64,000 bases of DNA from Actinomycetota bacterium (GCA_016870395.1 VGBT01000010.1:20347-84346); one strand, 5' to 3'. Positions 43,580 to 52,819 are shown, counted from the stretch's first letter. Notes: generated by a model from the letters alone, not told the origin. Made by a program: numbers and translations.

Positions 43580-43812
43580 GGAGCCACCTTCGCGCCGAAC
43601 GCCCGAGAGGTGGTGGAGATCCGACGGGTTGCGCCGGGATCCGGTCCGCGCCGCCGTGGAGCACACACGGGGAGTGAGCTTCGCTGCCCGAGAGGCCACG
43701 GATGGTGGTACGGACCCGGCGACGACGCGGCGAACCTGACTACCGTGTCAGTCATCGCGACGGGACGGAGCACGCCCGGAGGCGGACCGACCACGGGGGA
43801 GCACGGCGACCG

Positions 43813-44622
43813 ATGGCCATCCACTACGAGCTCGACGACGAGCACATCGTGCGGATCACGATCGACCGGCCGGACGCGCGCAACTCGGCCGACATGGAGC
43901 ACTTCAAGCTCCTGCGCGAGGCCTGGGAGCGCTTCGACGCGGATCCCGAGGCGTGGGTCGCGGTCATCACCGGTGTGGGGGATGCGTTCTTCACCGGCGC
44001 CGACCTGAAGCGCTACGTCCCGGAGATCACGAAGTTCCAGCGCCAGATCGTCGCCGAGGGCCTCACCGAGCTCGACGGCTACCGGCTCGACGACGGCACG
44101 AAGGCCGTGCTGCGCGGAGCGCGGATCTGGAAGCCGATCATTGCCGCCGTCAACGGCTTCTGCACCGCGGGGGGGATGGAGATGCTCGGCGGCATCGACA
44201 TCCGCGTCGCCTGTCCCGAGGCGCAGTTCGCCGTGATGGAGCCCAAGCGCGGCCTGTTCGCCGGTGGCGGCACTACGGTCCGTCTCCCGCGTCAGATTCC
44301 GTTTCCGCAGGCGATGGAGTTCCTTCTCTGCGCCGACCTGATCCCGGCCCAACGCGCGCTCGAAATGGGGCTGTTGAACGCCGTCGTGCCTCGCGACGAG
44401 CTGATGGACGCGGCCTATGCCTACGCTCGCCGCATCACGGCCAACGCCCCGCTCGCGGTGCGCGCGACCAAGCAGAGCGTCTGGGAAGGCCTCGGGATGA
44501 ACCTGAAGGACGCGTACCGCAACGAGTCGGCGCTCTCCTCGATGATCTTCCAGACCGAGGACGCCAGAGAGGGTCCCCAGGCGTTTGCCGAGAGGCGCCC
44601 ACCGGTCTGGCAGGGGAAGTAG
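43813..44622 (+). CDS. Enoyl-CoA hydratase/isomerase (crotonase) family protein
   Basis: A 269-residue crotonase. ITIDRPDARNSADMEHF is the N-terminal strand-helix; GDAFFTGADLKRY builds the first half of the oxyanion hole, and IIAAVNGFCTAGGMEML the second. AQFAVMEPKRGLFAGGGTT supplies the position of the catalytic Glu. It hydrates or isomerises a CoA thioester. The TAG stop overlaps the GTG start of the thiolase-like gene, and a P450 follows, so a three-gene catabolic operon. The substrate class (fatty, terpenoid or steroid side chain) is open. Confidence 0.88.
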   Translation: MAIHYELDDEHIVRITIDRPDARNSADMEHFKLLREAWERFDADPEAWVAVITGVGDAFFTGADLKRYVPEITKFQRQIVAEGLTELDGYRLDDGTKAVLRGARIWKPIIAAVNGFCTAGGMEMLGGIDIRVACPEAQFAVMEPKRGLFAGGGTTVRLPRQIPFPQAMEFLLCADLIPAQRALEMGLLNAVVPRDELMDAAYAYARRITANAPLAVRATKQSVWEGLGMNLKDAYRNESALSSMIFQTEDAREGPQAFAERRPPVWQGK

Positions 44623-46118
44623 TGGCGCGCGGCACCAGCGCGCCCGACCCGCGCGCGCCCTGCATCGTCGGCGTCGGCTCTCGCACCTGGCACCCGGAGG
44701 AGACGGGGGAGGACGGCGCGCCGGAGCCCCTGGCGATGTGGGAGGAGGTGGCGCGTGTCGCGGCGGCCGACAGCGGCGTCGGCCAGGCGCTCCTCGACGG
44801 GGTCGACTCGGTCGACGTCGTCTACTGCCAGACCTGGCAGTACGACGACCCTGCCCGCCGCTTCTGCGACCGGCTCGGTGCGACGCCGGCCCGCACCGAG
44901 TACTCGGGCATCGGCGGCACGACTCCGCAGGTGCTCGTGCAGGATGCGGCAGCCCGGATCCTGCACGGTGAGACCGATCTTGCGCTCGTCGTGGGCGCCG
45001 AGGCGCTCGACACCCAGCGCCGGTACCGCAAGCGCGGTGACAAGCTGCGGTGCTCCTTCCCGCCGGAGGAACGGCGCCCGTTCCCGTGGGAGGCGCCGTT
45101 TCACCCTGCCGAGGTCGCGCACGAGGTGTTCCAGGCCTGGCTCACGTTCGCGATCTTCGACAACGCGCGGCGCGCGCATCTCGGCATCGGCCTCGAGGAG
45201 TACCGGCGCGAGCTGGGCGAGCAGTGGCACCGCTTCACCCGGGTCGCGGCTGCGAACCCCGAGGCGTGGTTCCCGCGTGAGCGCTCGGCGGACGACATCG
45301 TCGCTCCCACGCCGGAGAATCGCATGGTGGGCTACCCGTACACCAAGTACATGGTCTCGCTCATGGACGTCGACATGGCCGCAGCGGTGGTGATCGTCTC
45401 GCACGAGCGGGCCGACGCGCTGGGCGTGCCCCCCGACGAACGGGTGTACCTGCGCGGCTGGTGCTACGCGACCGATCCCGTGTACGTGGCGGAGCATCTC
45501 GAGCTGTGGCGGTCGCCGGCGATGGAGCGCGCGTCGGCCGAGGCCCTGCGCGGCGCCGGGATCGGGATCGACGACGTTGCCCATCTCGACCTCTACTCGT
45601 GCTTCGGTTCGTCGGTGAACTTTGCCCGCGACGCGCTCGGCGTCCGCGAGGACGACACCCGATCTCTGACCGTCACGGGAGGGCTGCCGTACCACGGTGG
45701 TGCGGGCAGCGACTATCTCTCGCACTCGATCGCGCAGATGACACGAGTGCTGCGGCGCGATCCCGGCGCGGTCGGCATGGTCAGCGGCGTCGGGATGCAC
45801 ATGACCAAGCACGTGTTCGGCGTGTACTCGACCGTGCCCGGGCCGGTGGTACCACCCTCACCGGTGCCGACGGTGCCCTCGGTCCGGATCGTCGAGACGT
45901 TCACCGGGAAGGGGACGGTGGCCGCGTACAGCGTGGTGCACGGGCGCGACGGAGCGCCGGAGTGGGGCGTGGCCGTGTGCGACGTGTCCGGCGGTGCGCG
46001 CTGCTACGCGAAGCTGCTCGATGCAGAGCTGCTCGCATCTGCCGAGGAGACCGAGCTCGTCGGGCAGGAGCTGCGGCTCGAGACAATCGACGGCAATGTC
46101 AACATCGGGAGGCTGTGA
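44622..46118 (+). CDS. Thiolase-superfamily protein lacking the nucleophilic cysteine, with C-terminal OB-like domain
   Basis: A 498-residue protein of the SCP-x/thiolase-like group. CIVGVGSRTWHPEE starts the fold. At the site of the acyl-accepting Cys it reads EYSGIGGTTPQVLVQDAA, with no Cys. The second half keeps HLDLYSCFGSSVNFARDALG and GGLPYHGGAGSDYLSHSIAQM with the His-containing loop. The last 110 residues (ETFTGKGTVAAYSVVHG) resemble DUF35/OB-type acyl-CoA-binding domains. Cys-less relatives act as retro-aldol lyases on steroid-side-chain CoA thioesters, so aldol cleavage is a fair guess. It overlaps crotonase upstream and P450 downstream. Confidence 0.8.
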   Translation: MARGTSAPDPRAPCIVGVGSRTWHPEETGEDGAPEPLAMWEEVARVAAADSGVGQALLDGVDSVDVVYCQTWQYDDPARRFCDRLGATPARTEYSGIGGTTPQVLVQDAAARILHGETDLALVVGAEALDTQRRYRKRGDKLRCSFPPEERRPFPWEAPFHPAEVAHEVFQAWLTFAIFDNARRAHLGIGLEEYRRELGEQWHRFTRVAAANPEAWFPRERSADDIVAPTPENRMVGYPYTKYMVSLMDVDMAAAVVIVSHERADALGVPPDERVYLRGWCYATDPVYVAEHLELWRSPAMERASAEALRGAGIGIDDVAHLDLYSCFGSSVNFARDALGVREDDTRSLTVTGGLPYHGGAGSDYLSHSIAQMTRVLRRDPGAVGMVSGVGMHMTKHVFGVYSTVPGPVVPPSPVPTVPSVRIVETFTGKGTVAAYSVVHGRDGAPEWGVAVCDVSGGARCYAKLLDAELLASAEETELVGQELRLETIDGNVNIGRL

Positions 46119-47305
46119 TGAGCAACGCCGCACTCGCGCCGGTCGAGTTCGACCCGCTGTCGGAGACCTTCTTCGACGACCCGTACGAGGTCTACCGGCG
46201 ACTCCGCGACGAGGCACCCGTCTACTACAACCGTCACTACGGCTTCTGGGCGTTGTCGCGCTACCACGACGTGCTCGCCGCCCACCGCGACTGGCAGACG
46301 TTCAGCAGCACCCACGGCGCGACGATCGACCAGCTCACCGATCCGCAGGCGGAGCAGGTTCTCAGCGCTTCGATCATCTTCATGGATCCGCCGGAGCACG
46401 ATCGCATGCGCCGCCTGGTCAGCCGCGTCTTCACGCCCAAGGCCATCGCGGACCTCGAGCCGCTCGTTCGAGGTCTGGTGGCCAAGTACCTCGACCGCCT
46501 CGTCGGCGAGCGCCGGGTGGACCTACTCGCCGATTTCGCGGCCCCGTTCCCGGTGGAGGTGATCTCGGCGATGCTCGGTGTGCCCGAGGGCGACCGCCAG
46601 CAGATCCGGCACTGGACTGACGCGATGCTGTCGCGCGAGCCGGGCAACCCGAAGCCGACGCGAGAGAGCATGGAGGCGGCCATGTACCAGGCCGCCTACC
46701 TGTACGAGCTGGCTCGGGAGAAGCGGCGCAACCCGGCCGACGACATGCTTTCCGGGCTGGTGGCGACGGGCCTGTCCGACGAGGAGGTCGCCGGGTTCGG
46801 GGGACTGCTCGCGGCCGCGGGATCCGAGACGGTCACCAAGCTGATCGGCAACGGCATCGTGTGCTTCGACCGCAACCCGAGTGAGTGGGCCAAGATCCTC
46901 GACGACCCGGGGACGCTTCCGCTCGCAGTCGAGGAGATCCTGCGCTACTGGGCGCCGTCGCAGTACCAGGGCCGCTGGAGCACCGTCGCTACGGAGTGGC
47001 ACGGCGTGGAGATCCCGGCCGAGGCGCCGGTGGTGCTCGTGACGGGCGCGGCGAGCCGCGACGAGCGCATGTACCCCGACCCGGATCGCTTCGACATCTC
47101 CCGCCCGCTCTCGCTGTCGCTCGGGTTCGGCCACGGCATCCACACGTGTCTCGGGGCCGCGCTCGCGCGCCTCGAGAGCAGGGTGGCGTTCGAAGAGATC
47201 CGGACCCGCTACCCGCGCTATTCGGTCGACGAGTCGGGGCTTCGCCGGGTGCACATGTCGAACGTCGCCGGCTTCAGCAACGTCCCCGTCGAGGTTCCCG
47301 CCTGA
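46118..47305 (+). CDS. Cytochrome P450
   Basis: A 395-residue soluble P450. The I-helix has AGSET (234-238), the K-helix EEILR (E273-x-x-R276), and the heme loop FGHGIHTCLGAALARLE with Cys344. The N-terminus DPYEVYRRLRDEAPVYYN has no membrane anchor. It hydroxylates an organic substrate using a ferredoxin and reductase encoded elsewhere. Its ATG overlaps the thiolase-like stop (TGATG). Together with crotonase and thiolase-like proteins it looks like oxidation of an alkyl, terpenoid or steroid compound. Confidence 0.92.
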   Translation: MSNAALAPVEFDPLSETFFDDPYEVYRRLRDEAPVYYNRHYGFWALSRYHDVLAAHRDWQTFSSTHGATIDQLTDPQAEQVLSASIIFMDPPEHDRMRRLVSRVFTPKAIADLEPLVRGLVAKYLDRLVGERRVDLLADFAAPFPVEVISAMLGVPEGDRQQIRHWTDAMLSREPGNPKPTRESMEAAMYQAAYLYELAREKRRNPADDMLSGLVATGLSDEEVAGFGGLLAAAGSETVTKLIGNGIVCFDRNPSEWAKILDDPGTLPLAVEEILRYWAPSQYQGRWSTVATEWHGVEIPAEAPVVLVTGAASRDERMYPDPDRFDISRPLSLSLGFGHGIHTCLGAALARLESRVAFEEIRTRYPRYSVDESGLRRVHMSNVAGFSNVPVEVPA

Positions 47306-47337
47306 CCACTACCCGAGAGCACTCCGCCGTCCCCACT

Positions 47338-47388
47338 CCCGGATTGTGCGTTGAGGAGCGCTATCCGCTCCTCGGAGCACAAACCGGG
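47338..47388. terminator. Long imperfect hairpin after the P450 gene
   Basis: Three paired blocks form one stem: CCCGG with CCGGG, TTGTGC with GCACAA, and GAGGAGCG with CGCTCCTC, around a 5-base loop (47361-47365). Only a 1x1 and a 3x3 internal loop interrupt 19 base pairs. It lies 33 bases after the P450 stop and just before the end of an opposing pseudogene. Likely a bidirectional transcription barrier; no T-run follows. Confidence 0.6.
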
Positions 47389-47394
47389 GGAGGG

Positions 47395-48861
47395 TCAGGG
47401 GGCCATGAGGTGGGGGATCGTCGCCTGGTCGGCGTTGCCCGGCAGTCCCCATGAGGGCTCGTAGTCGAAGACGTCGGTCGCGCTGCGCGCGGCGAACCCC
47501 GTGTCGAGGATCTCGAGGTGTTCCGAGGTGACCAGTCCGGGGTGCAGCTCGCCACACGCGTGGGCGAGATCGAGGAGCTTCTGGCGCAGCTGCATCAAAT
47601 AGCTCGAGCACCTCGCCGACTTGAGCTTGGGGTCGAGGCCACGCTGGCGCCAAGCGGAGCTGGCCGTGATCCCTCGGGCAGCGCGCGGTGTGGCAGCGCT
47701 TGGTGTGGATGCAGCCGACCGCGAACGCGAGCAGGGCCTGATCGGGAAGCCCGAGCCGCCCGGAGCCGATGAACACGAGCCGGTCAATGAGCTTTTGCTA
47801 GGCGAAGACCCGGTACACCCGGCTGAACCCGATCTTGAATGGCAGCGCCGCGTGGTCGGTGAAGGTGAGCGGACCGGCGCCGGCGCCCCCTTTCGCCCCC
47901 GTCGATCGTGAGGAAGTCGATGCCGCGTCCGCACGGGGCCATCTATCGCGCGAGATCCTCGAAGAGCTCCAGCTCGCCGACGGCCGACTTGATGCCGATG
48001 GGAAGGCCAATCCGTTGCGCGAGGAGCGCCGCGAAGTCGAGCAGCGAGTCGGCGTCGGTGAACGCCGAGTGGCGCGACGGGCTGCGGCAGTCGACGGCGG
48101 CCGCGATCCCGCGGACGGCCGCGATCTCGGGAGTCATCTTGGCCGCGGGAAGGAGTCCGCCGAGCCCCGGCTTCGCGCCCTGGCTCAGCTTCAGCTCGAT
48201 CGTCTTGATCTGGGTGTTGCCGGCAACCACGTCGCAGAAGCGCTCGACATCGAACCGACCCTGATCCGCACGGCAGCCGAAGTAGCCAGTGCCGATCTGC
48301 CACACGAGCTCGCCGCCGTGGCAGTGGTACGGGGTGAGCCCGCCCTCCCCGGTGCCCTGCCAGCAGTCGGCGATCGCGGCGGCGGTGTTGAGCGTCTCGA
48401 CGGCGCGTGCCCCGAGCGAGCCGTAGTTCATGGACGCGCTGTTCACGACCGAGGGCATGTGCGTCGCGCGCGCTCGACCCCGCGCCCAGGATCTTGGGGA
48501 CCGGGATCGCGTAGAGCAGGTCTTGGTCGCCGCGTTCGAGCGGGAACCCGTGCTGCTTCACGATCACTGATCGGGAGCTGCGCTCGAGATCGTTGTCGGT
48601 GCCGAACCCGAAGTAGGTGTTCCGACGGTCCGCGGATGTGCAGATCCAACGACGCTCGTCGCGTGTGAACGGCTTCTCGGCGTCGTTGTCGGTGACGATG
48701 CCCTGCCGAAGCTCGGGGCCGATGCCCTCGAGCAGGTACCCGAGGTGTCCGATGACGGGAGACACGCGCAGGGTGGCGCGGTTGCGCTGGACGGGGTCGT
48801 AGACCACCACGACGACGAGCCCGACGCAGGCGAGGGCCAGCGCCCACTGCCAGGACGCTAT
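47395..48861 (-). pseudogene. Decayed FMN-binding glutamate-synthase-domain protein
   Basis: Read on the minus strand, an N-terminal span (WQWALALACVGLVVVVVYD) and NRATLRVSPVIGHLGYLLE lead to GIVTDNDAEKPFTRDERRW and FGFGTDNDLERS. The frame then breaks near 48460 and resumes as MNYGSLGARAVETLN, IGTGYFGCRADQGRFD, IKTIELKLSQGAKPG, and ends at a TAG (47943). A further piece reads CGRGIDFLTIDG ... FTDHAALPFKIGFSRVYRVF, then another stop, then VFIGSGRLGLPDQALLAFAVG and QRGLDPKLKSARC. About 17 residues seem missing before CIHTKRCHTARCP. The expected start codon reads ATA. This is the GltB-like FMN domain protein, clearly inactive. Confidence 0.75.
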
Positions 48862-48869
48862 GGCCGACG

Positions 48870-50021
48870 CTACGTCGCTCGCGGGAGGCCGAGGATCCTC
48901 ATCGCGAGGACGTTCTTGTTCACCTGCGTGGTCCCTCCCGCGATCGTCAATGCCCGCATGTAGACCCGGTCCCGACCCCAGGTGCCGGTGTTCGCGTCGG
49001 CGCCGAGCACGTCGCCGGCGACCTCGCCCAGGTGCTGCTCGGCCTCGCTCCACACGAGCTTCGCGATGCTCGACTCGGGGCCCAGCTCGCGTCCGTGCAT
49101 TGCACCGGAGATCGCGCGCTCGCTCACGAGCTTGAGGAGCTCGCCCTCGAGGTAAATGCGGGCGAGCTCCTGGCGCAGCACCGGGTCGCGTGCGGCGCCC
49201 GCGTCGACGGCCTCGTCGAGCAAGCGCCGGATCTTGGCGCGCAACCCCAGGTGGAGGTTCGCGACCGTGCCGCGCTCGTAGGCGAGCGTCGTCATCGCCA
49301 CCCCCCAGCCTTCGTGCAGCGGTCCGAGGAGCGCAGCCTTGGGCACTCGCACTTCGGTGAAGAAGATCTCGTTGAACTCGCGCTCGCCCGTGATCGTGAC
49401 GAGCGGCCGCACCTCTACGCCTGGCAGCGTCATGTCGACGAGCAGGCACGAGATGCCCTTGTGCTTCGGCGCGTCGGGGTCGGTCCGCACGAGCAGCTCG
49501 CACCAGTTGGCGAGGTGGCCGAGGGTGTTCCACGTCTTCTGGCCGTTGACGACGAAGTGGTCGCCGTCGAGCAGGGCCGTGGTCTTGAGCGACGCGAGAT
49601 CGCTGCCGGCATCAGGCTCCGAGAACCCCTGGCACCAGATGTCCTCGCCGCGCAGCATGCGGGGCAGGAGCGCCTGGCGCTGCTCGTCGGTGCCGTGGGC
49701 GATGATCGCGGGCGCGATGTTGGAGAGCCCGAGCGGGTTCAACGTTCCCGGGGCGCCGCTGCGGTGCATCTCCTCCGCGAAGACGACCTGTTCGATGATC
49801 CCCGCGCCGCGCCCGCCGTACTCCTCGGGCCAGGCGATCGCCGCGTAACGAGCGTCGGCGAGCAGGCGGTTCCACTCGCGGAGCTTCGCGATGCGATCGG
49901 GTCCCATCTCCATCGAGAAGCCGAGGCCTTCTCCCCGGTACTCGTCGGTGAGGTGATCGTCGAGCCAGGCGCGGAACTCGGCGCGGAACGCCTCCGCCTC
50001 CGGCGGGTACGTGAAGTCCAT
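48870..50021 (-). CDS. Acyl-CoA dehydrogenase family protein
   Basis: A 383-residue flavoprotein. WPEEYGGRGAGIIEQVVFAEE, WCQGFSEPDAGSDLASLKT (FAD/substrate loop), FVVNGQKTWNTLG and RDRVYMRALTIAGGTTQVNKN are family landmarks. Where medium-chain enzymes carry the catalytic Glu before G-T, this protein has AGGT, so the base must lie elsewhere (as in FadE members with a Glu in another helix) or on a partner subunit. It forms an alpha,beta-double bond in a CoA thioester. The ATG overlaps the stop of the ferredoxin-oxidoreductase beta gene by 1 base, so it closes that operon. Confidence 0.85.
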   Translation of the reverse strand: MDFTYPPEAEAFRAEFRAWLDDHLTDEYRGEGLGFSMEMGPDRIAKLREWNRLLADARYAAIAWPEEYGGRGAGIIEQVVFAEEMHRSGAPGTLNPLGLSNIAPAIIAHGTDEQRQALLPRMLRGEDIWCQGFSEPDAGSDLASLKTTALLDGDHFVVNGQKTWNTLGHLANWCELLVRTDPDAPKHKGISCLLVDMTLPGVEVRPLVTITGEREFNEIFFTEVRVPKAALLGPLHEGWGVAMTTLAYERGTVANLHLGLRAKIRRLLDEAVDAGAARDPVLRQELARIYLEGELLKLVSERAISGAMHGRELGPESSIAKLVWSEAEQHLGEVAGDVLGADANTGTWGRDRVYMRALTIAGGTTQVNKNVLAMRILGLPRAT

Positions 50022-50872
50022 CAGCCCTCGATCCCTCCTCGGGCGAGAGCCTGCTCGATCTCGACGGCCTTCTGCACGTTCTCGGCGTGGAGCTCCTCGG
50101 TCGTGCGAATCACCCCGTCGGCTTTCAGCTCTCCCATGATGTGCACCTCGCCGAGCGTGTCGTGCATGTACTTCGGGCCCTCGATTGTGGGGATGAACCA
50201 GCCGGTCGGGCACATCGTGAGCACCTCGACGAAGGTGAAACCCTCGTTGCGCATCTGGCACTCGAACGCGCGGCGGAACATCTTCTTCGTCCGGGCGACG
50301 GCACCCGCGTTGTGTACCGAACCCCGGGCGACGTAGACCGCGCCCTCGAGCCCTGCGATGAGATCGCCGATCAGGATGGGAAAGCCGTGATAGGCGGCGT
50401 CGCGGCCCGCGAGGGTGTTCTTGGTCCGCTGTCCGAGCACGGAGGTTGCCGTCATGTGGCCGCCGGTCTCACCGAAAACCCCGTTGTTGAGGAGCACGCA
50501 GGTCACGTTCTCGCCGCGCGCCGCGGTGTGGAGCACCTCCTGAAGCCCTTCGTTCACCATGTCGCCATCGCCCTGGAGGGTGTAGACGATTGTGTCGGGG
50601 CGCATCCGCTTCACGCCCGTCGCCACGCTCGGGGCTCGGCCGTGCAGCGCCTGGACGAGATCGAGGTCGGTCGTCATGGAGAAGCTCGTGTAGCAGCCGA
50701 TTCCCGCAACCGCGATCGCACGCTGGGCCAGGCCGAGCTCCTGGATAGGCTCGAGGCAGGCGCGCAGCGCGAGCGGCTCGCCGCAGCCCGGGCACATGTG
50801 GTGGTGCTGGGTGAGCACAAGATCCGGCTTCTGCTGCCCGACGACCTTGAGCTCGGGGTTGGTGGCAGCCAT
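50021..50872 (-). CDS. 2-oxoacid:ferredoxin oxidoreductase, beta (TPP-binding) subunit
   Basis: A 283-residue protein. HHHMCPGCGEPLALRA gives the first two cysteines of the 4Fe-4S site, with further Cys in AGIGCYTSF and in EVLTMCPTGW. YTLQGDGDMVNEGL and LLNNGVFGETGG form the thiamine-diphosphate site (GDG ... NN). It decarboxylates a 2-oxoacid to the acyl-CoA and reduces ferredoxin, as part of the complex with the alpha, gamma and ferredoxin genes directly upstream. The start overlaps the alpha stop. Confidence 0.9.
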   Translation of the reverse strand: MAATNPELKVVGQQKPDLVLTQHHHMCPGCGEPLALRACLEPIQELGLAQRAIAVAGIGCYTSFSMTTDLDLVQALHGRAPSVATGVKRMRPDTIVYTLQGDGDMVNEGLQEVLHTAARGENVTCVLLNNGVFGETGGHMTATSVLGQRTKNTLAGRDAAYHGFPILIGDLIAGLEGAVYVARGSVHNAGAVARTKKMFRRAFECQMRNEGFTFVEVLTMCPTGWFIPTIEGPKYMHDTLGEVHIMGELKADGVIRTTEELHAENVQKAVEIEQALARGGIEG

Positions 50873-51975
50873 CAGAAGCTCCTGTCGTTGTCGGGGAGCG
50901 GAGGAAGGGGCTCGCCGTGATGCAGGGCGAGGATGCGCTCGCGCACGATCTCCGTGTCGAGAAGCGGTCCGACGCCGAATCCCGATCCGTCGGTGGAGAT
51001 GCCGCCGATGCCCGAGACGGGTGCGCGGCCGAGTACGCCGAGGCGGACGTCGTCGATCATCTGGCCGGCGCACAGCTCGAACACCCCGACCCGCGCGGCG
51101 CCCTCCGCTGCTTGCGCGACGGTCTCGTAGGGGAACGGCCAGAGCGTGATGGGCCGGACATAGCCGACCTTCTCGCCTTCCTCGCGCAGGTGTGCGACGA
51201 CGTAGCGCACGAACTTGCCCGGTGGACCGAACGCGACGACCACGGTCTCGGCGTCGTCGCAGAACCCCTGCTCGACGCGCACCTCGGCGGCCTCGATGTC
51301 GCGCAGCTTCGCAGTGATGCGCCGGAGGTGGGCCTCGATGCCGGGGCTCGGCCGGCCGGCCTTGTCGAAGCCGAGTGGGCTCACGATGCGCGACCGGCCC
51401 GTACCGCCGAGGCTTCCGTCGACTGCCCACTCCTTCGTCGGCAGTGGACCGTCGAACGCGATGGGCGCCACGTCGACCGCCTCCTGGATGTGCGCGAGGA
51501 GGTAGTCGCCGTACACGAGCACCGGGTTCCGCCACTTGTCGGCGAGGTGGAACGCCAGCTGGGTCAGCTCGACTGCCTCGCGGATGTCCATCGGGGCCAG
51601 GACGATGTGGCGGTAGTCGCCGTGCCCGCCGCCTCGGGTGGACTGGAAGTAGTCCTGCTGACCCCGCGCCATGTTGAACACGACGAGCGGCAGCTCCGCG
51701 AGGGTGATCTCCGAGAAGCTCTCCTGCATGAGAGAGAGGCCCTGGCCGGTGGACCCGGTCGCGGCGCGCGCACCCGTGGCGAGCGCGCCCCACGCCATGC
51801 CCGCGGCCTCGAGCTCGCTCTCCGCGTTGACGCATACCCCGCCCTCCTCGGGCAGGCGGCGCGCGAAGTGCTCGAGCAGCTCGGTGAACGGCGTCATCGG
51901 GTAGCCCGCGAAGAACCGGCATCCGGCGGCGATCGACGCCTCAGCGATCGCCTCGGAGCCCTCCATCAGCTTCAT
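50872..51975 (-). CDS. 2-oxoacid:ferredoxin oxidoreductase, alpha subunit
   Basis: A 367-residue protein starting MKLMEGSEAIAEASIAAG. CRFFAGYPMTPFTELLEHFA and NAESELEAAGMAWGALATGAR include the Glu that activates TPP. TSTGQGLSLM-type residues follow (GSTGQGLSLMQESF). The C-terminal transketolase-like domain starts near DDAETVVVAFGPPGKFVR. This is the KorA/VorB/IorA-type subunit for branched-chain, aromatic or 2-oxoglutarate substrates; which one cannot be told. The ATG overlaps the ferredoxin stop by 4 bases. Confidence 0.88.
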   Translation of the reverse strand: MKLMEGSEAIAEASIAAGCRFFAGYPMTPFTELLEHFARRLPEEGGVCVNAESELEAAGMAWGALATGARAATGSTGQGLSLMQESFSEITLAELPLVVFNMARGQQDYFQSTRGGGHGDYRHIVLAPMDIREAVELTQLAFHLADKWRNPVLVYGDYLLAHIQEAVDVAPIAFDGPLPTKEWAVDGSLGGTGRSRIVSPLGFDKAGRPSPGIEAHLRRITAKLRDIEAAEVRVEQGFCDDAETVVVAFGPPGKFVRYVVAHLREEGEKVGYVRPITLWPFPYETVAQAAEGAARVGVFELCAGQMIDDVRLGVLGRAPVSGIGGISTDGSGFGVGPLLDTEIVRERILALHHGEPLPPLPDNDRSF

Positions 51976-52259
51976 GTCGTGCTCCCCGCGGTCGTGGCGG
52001 CGGCCGTCTTCCGGGGGCGCCGGAACACCTCGAACACGAAGTCGGGACAAATGAGCTGGCAGGCCGCGCATCCGGTGCACCCGTCGTGCAGCTCGGGGAA
52101 GTGATACCCGAGGTGGTTGACGTCGGTGCCCATGGCAAGCACCCGGGGCGGGCAGGCCTCGATGCAGAGCTCGCATCCCTTGCACACCTCGGTCGCGATG
52201 GTGACGGTCCCTCTGGCGTCGCGTGCGTCGTTCGTCTGGCTGTCCACGTGGCTGCTCAC
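51972..52259 (-). CDS. 4Fe-4S ferredoxin subunit of the oxidoreductase
   Basis: A 95-residue protein with two clusters: CKGCELCIEACP and CTGCAACQLICP, each CxxCxxCxxxC followed by Pro, the bacterial 2[4Fe-4S] delta-subunit pattern. It passes electrons from the TPP centre to an external ferredoxin. The GTG start (52259) overlaps the gamma-subunit stop by 4 bases, and its own stop overlaps the alpha ATG. A Thr/Ala-rich tail follows the second cluster. Confidence 0.88.
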   Translation of the reverse strand: MSSHVDSQTNDARDARGTVTIATEVCKGCELCIEACPPRVLAMGTDVNHLGYHFPELHDGCTGCAACQLICPDFVFEVFRRPRKTAAATTAGSTT

Positions 52260-52819
52260 GTAGGTGCTCCCGCGGTGAGGGCAGCTGCCCACTCGTGGCC
52301 CGCGTGCAGCGCGATCTCGTTGGCCTCGATGTGCTGGGTCCGGTACGAGGGGATCGAGGCCCGCATCCCGTCGACCAGCGCCTCCCGCCCGACGACGCCC
52401 GAGACGGTCGCGAAGGCGGCAGCCATGACCATCGACCCGGCAATCGGTGTGCCGAGCTCGGTGGCAAGGTCGCTCGCGGGGACGCGCACGACCCGGTACC
52501 GCTCCGTGTCGAGCGGCTTTTCGAAGGTCGCGTCGTTTACGCAAACGAGCGCGCCGTCGCGCAGCTTGCGAGCGATCGGCTCCCAGAACTTGTCGTGCAT
52601 CCCGATAGCCGCGGCGGCGTGGGAGACGAGTGGGGGCGACTCGAGCGGACCGTCGCCGACGACCACGGTCGCATTGGTGCTCATCCCGCGCATCGCACCC
52701 GCGTAGACGCCGAAGAGCATGACGTGGCGTCTCTCGATCGTTGCCGCCCGGGCCAGGACCTGCGCGCAGAGCTGCACGCCCTGGCCCCCGATCCCGGTGC
52801 ACAGCACCTCAGTCTCCAA
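52256..52819 (-). CDS. 2-oxoacid:ferredoxin oxidoreductase, gamma subunit
   Basis: A protein of about 187 residues: CTGIGGQGVQLCAQVLARAA is the signature nucleotide/CoA-binding start of gamma subunits, followed by GMSTNATVVVGDGPLESPPLV and the AGSMVMAAAFATVSGVVG helix. It completes the four-part complex. The longest start is TTG at 52819, which would overlap the TetR gene by 11 bases; the GTG at 52807 avoids this but trims the first strand. Confidence 0.85.
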   Translation of the reverse strand: METEVLCTGIGGQGVQLCAQVLARAATIERRHVMLFGVYAGAMRGMSTNATVVVGDGPLESPPLVSHAAAAIGMHDKFWEPIARKLRDGALVCVNDATFEKPLDTERYRVVRVPASDLATELGTPIAGSMVMAAAFATVSGVVGREALVDGMRASIPSYRTQHIEANEIALHAGHEWAAALTAGAPT

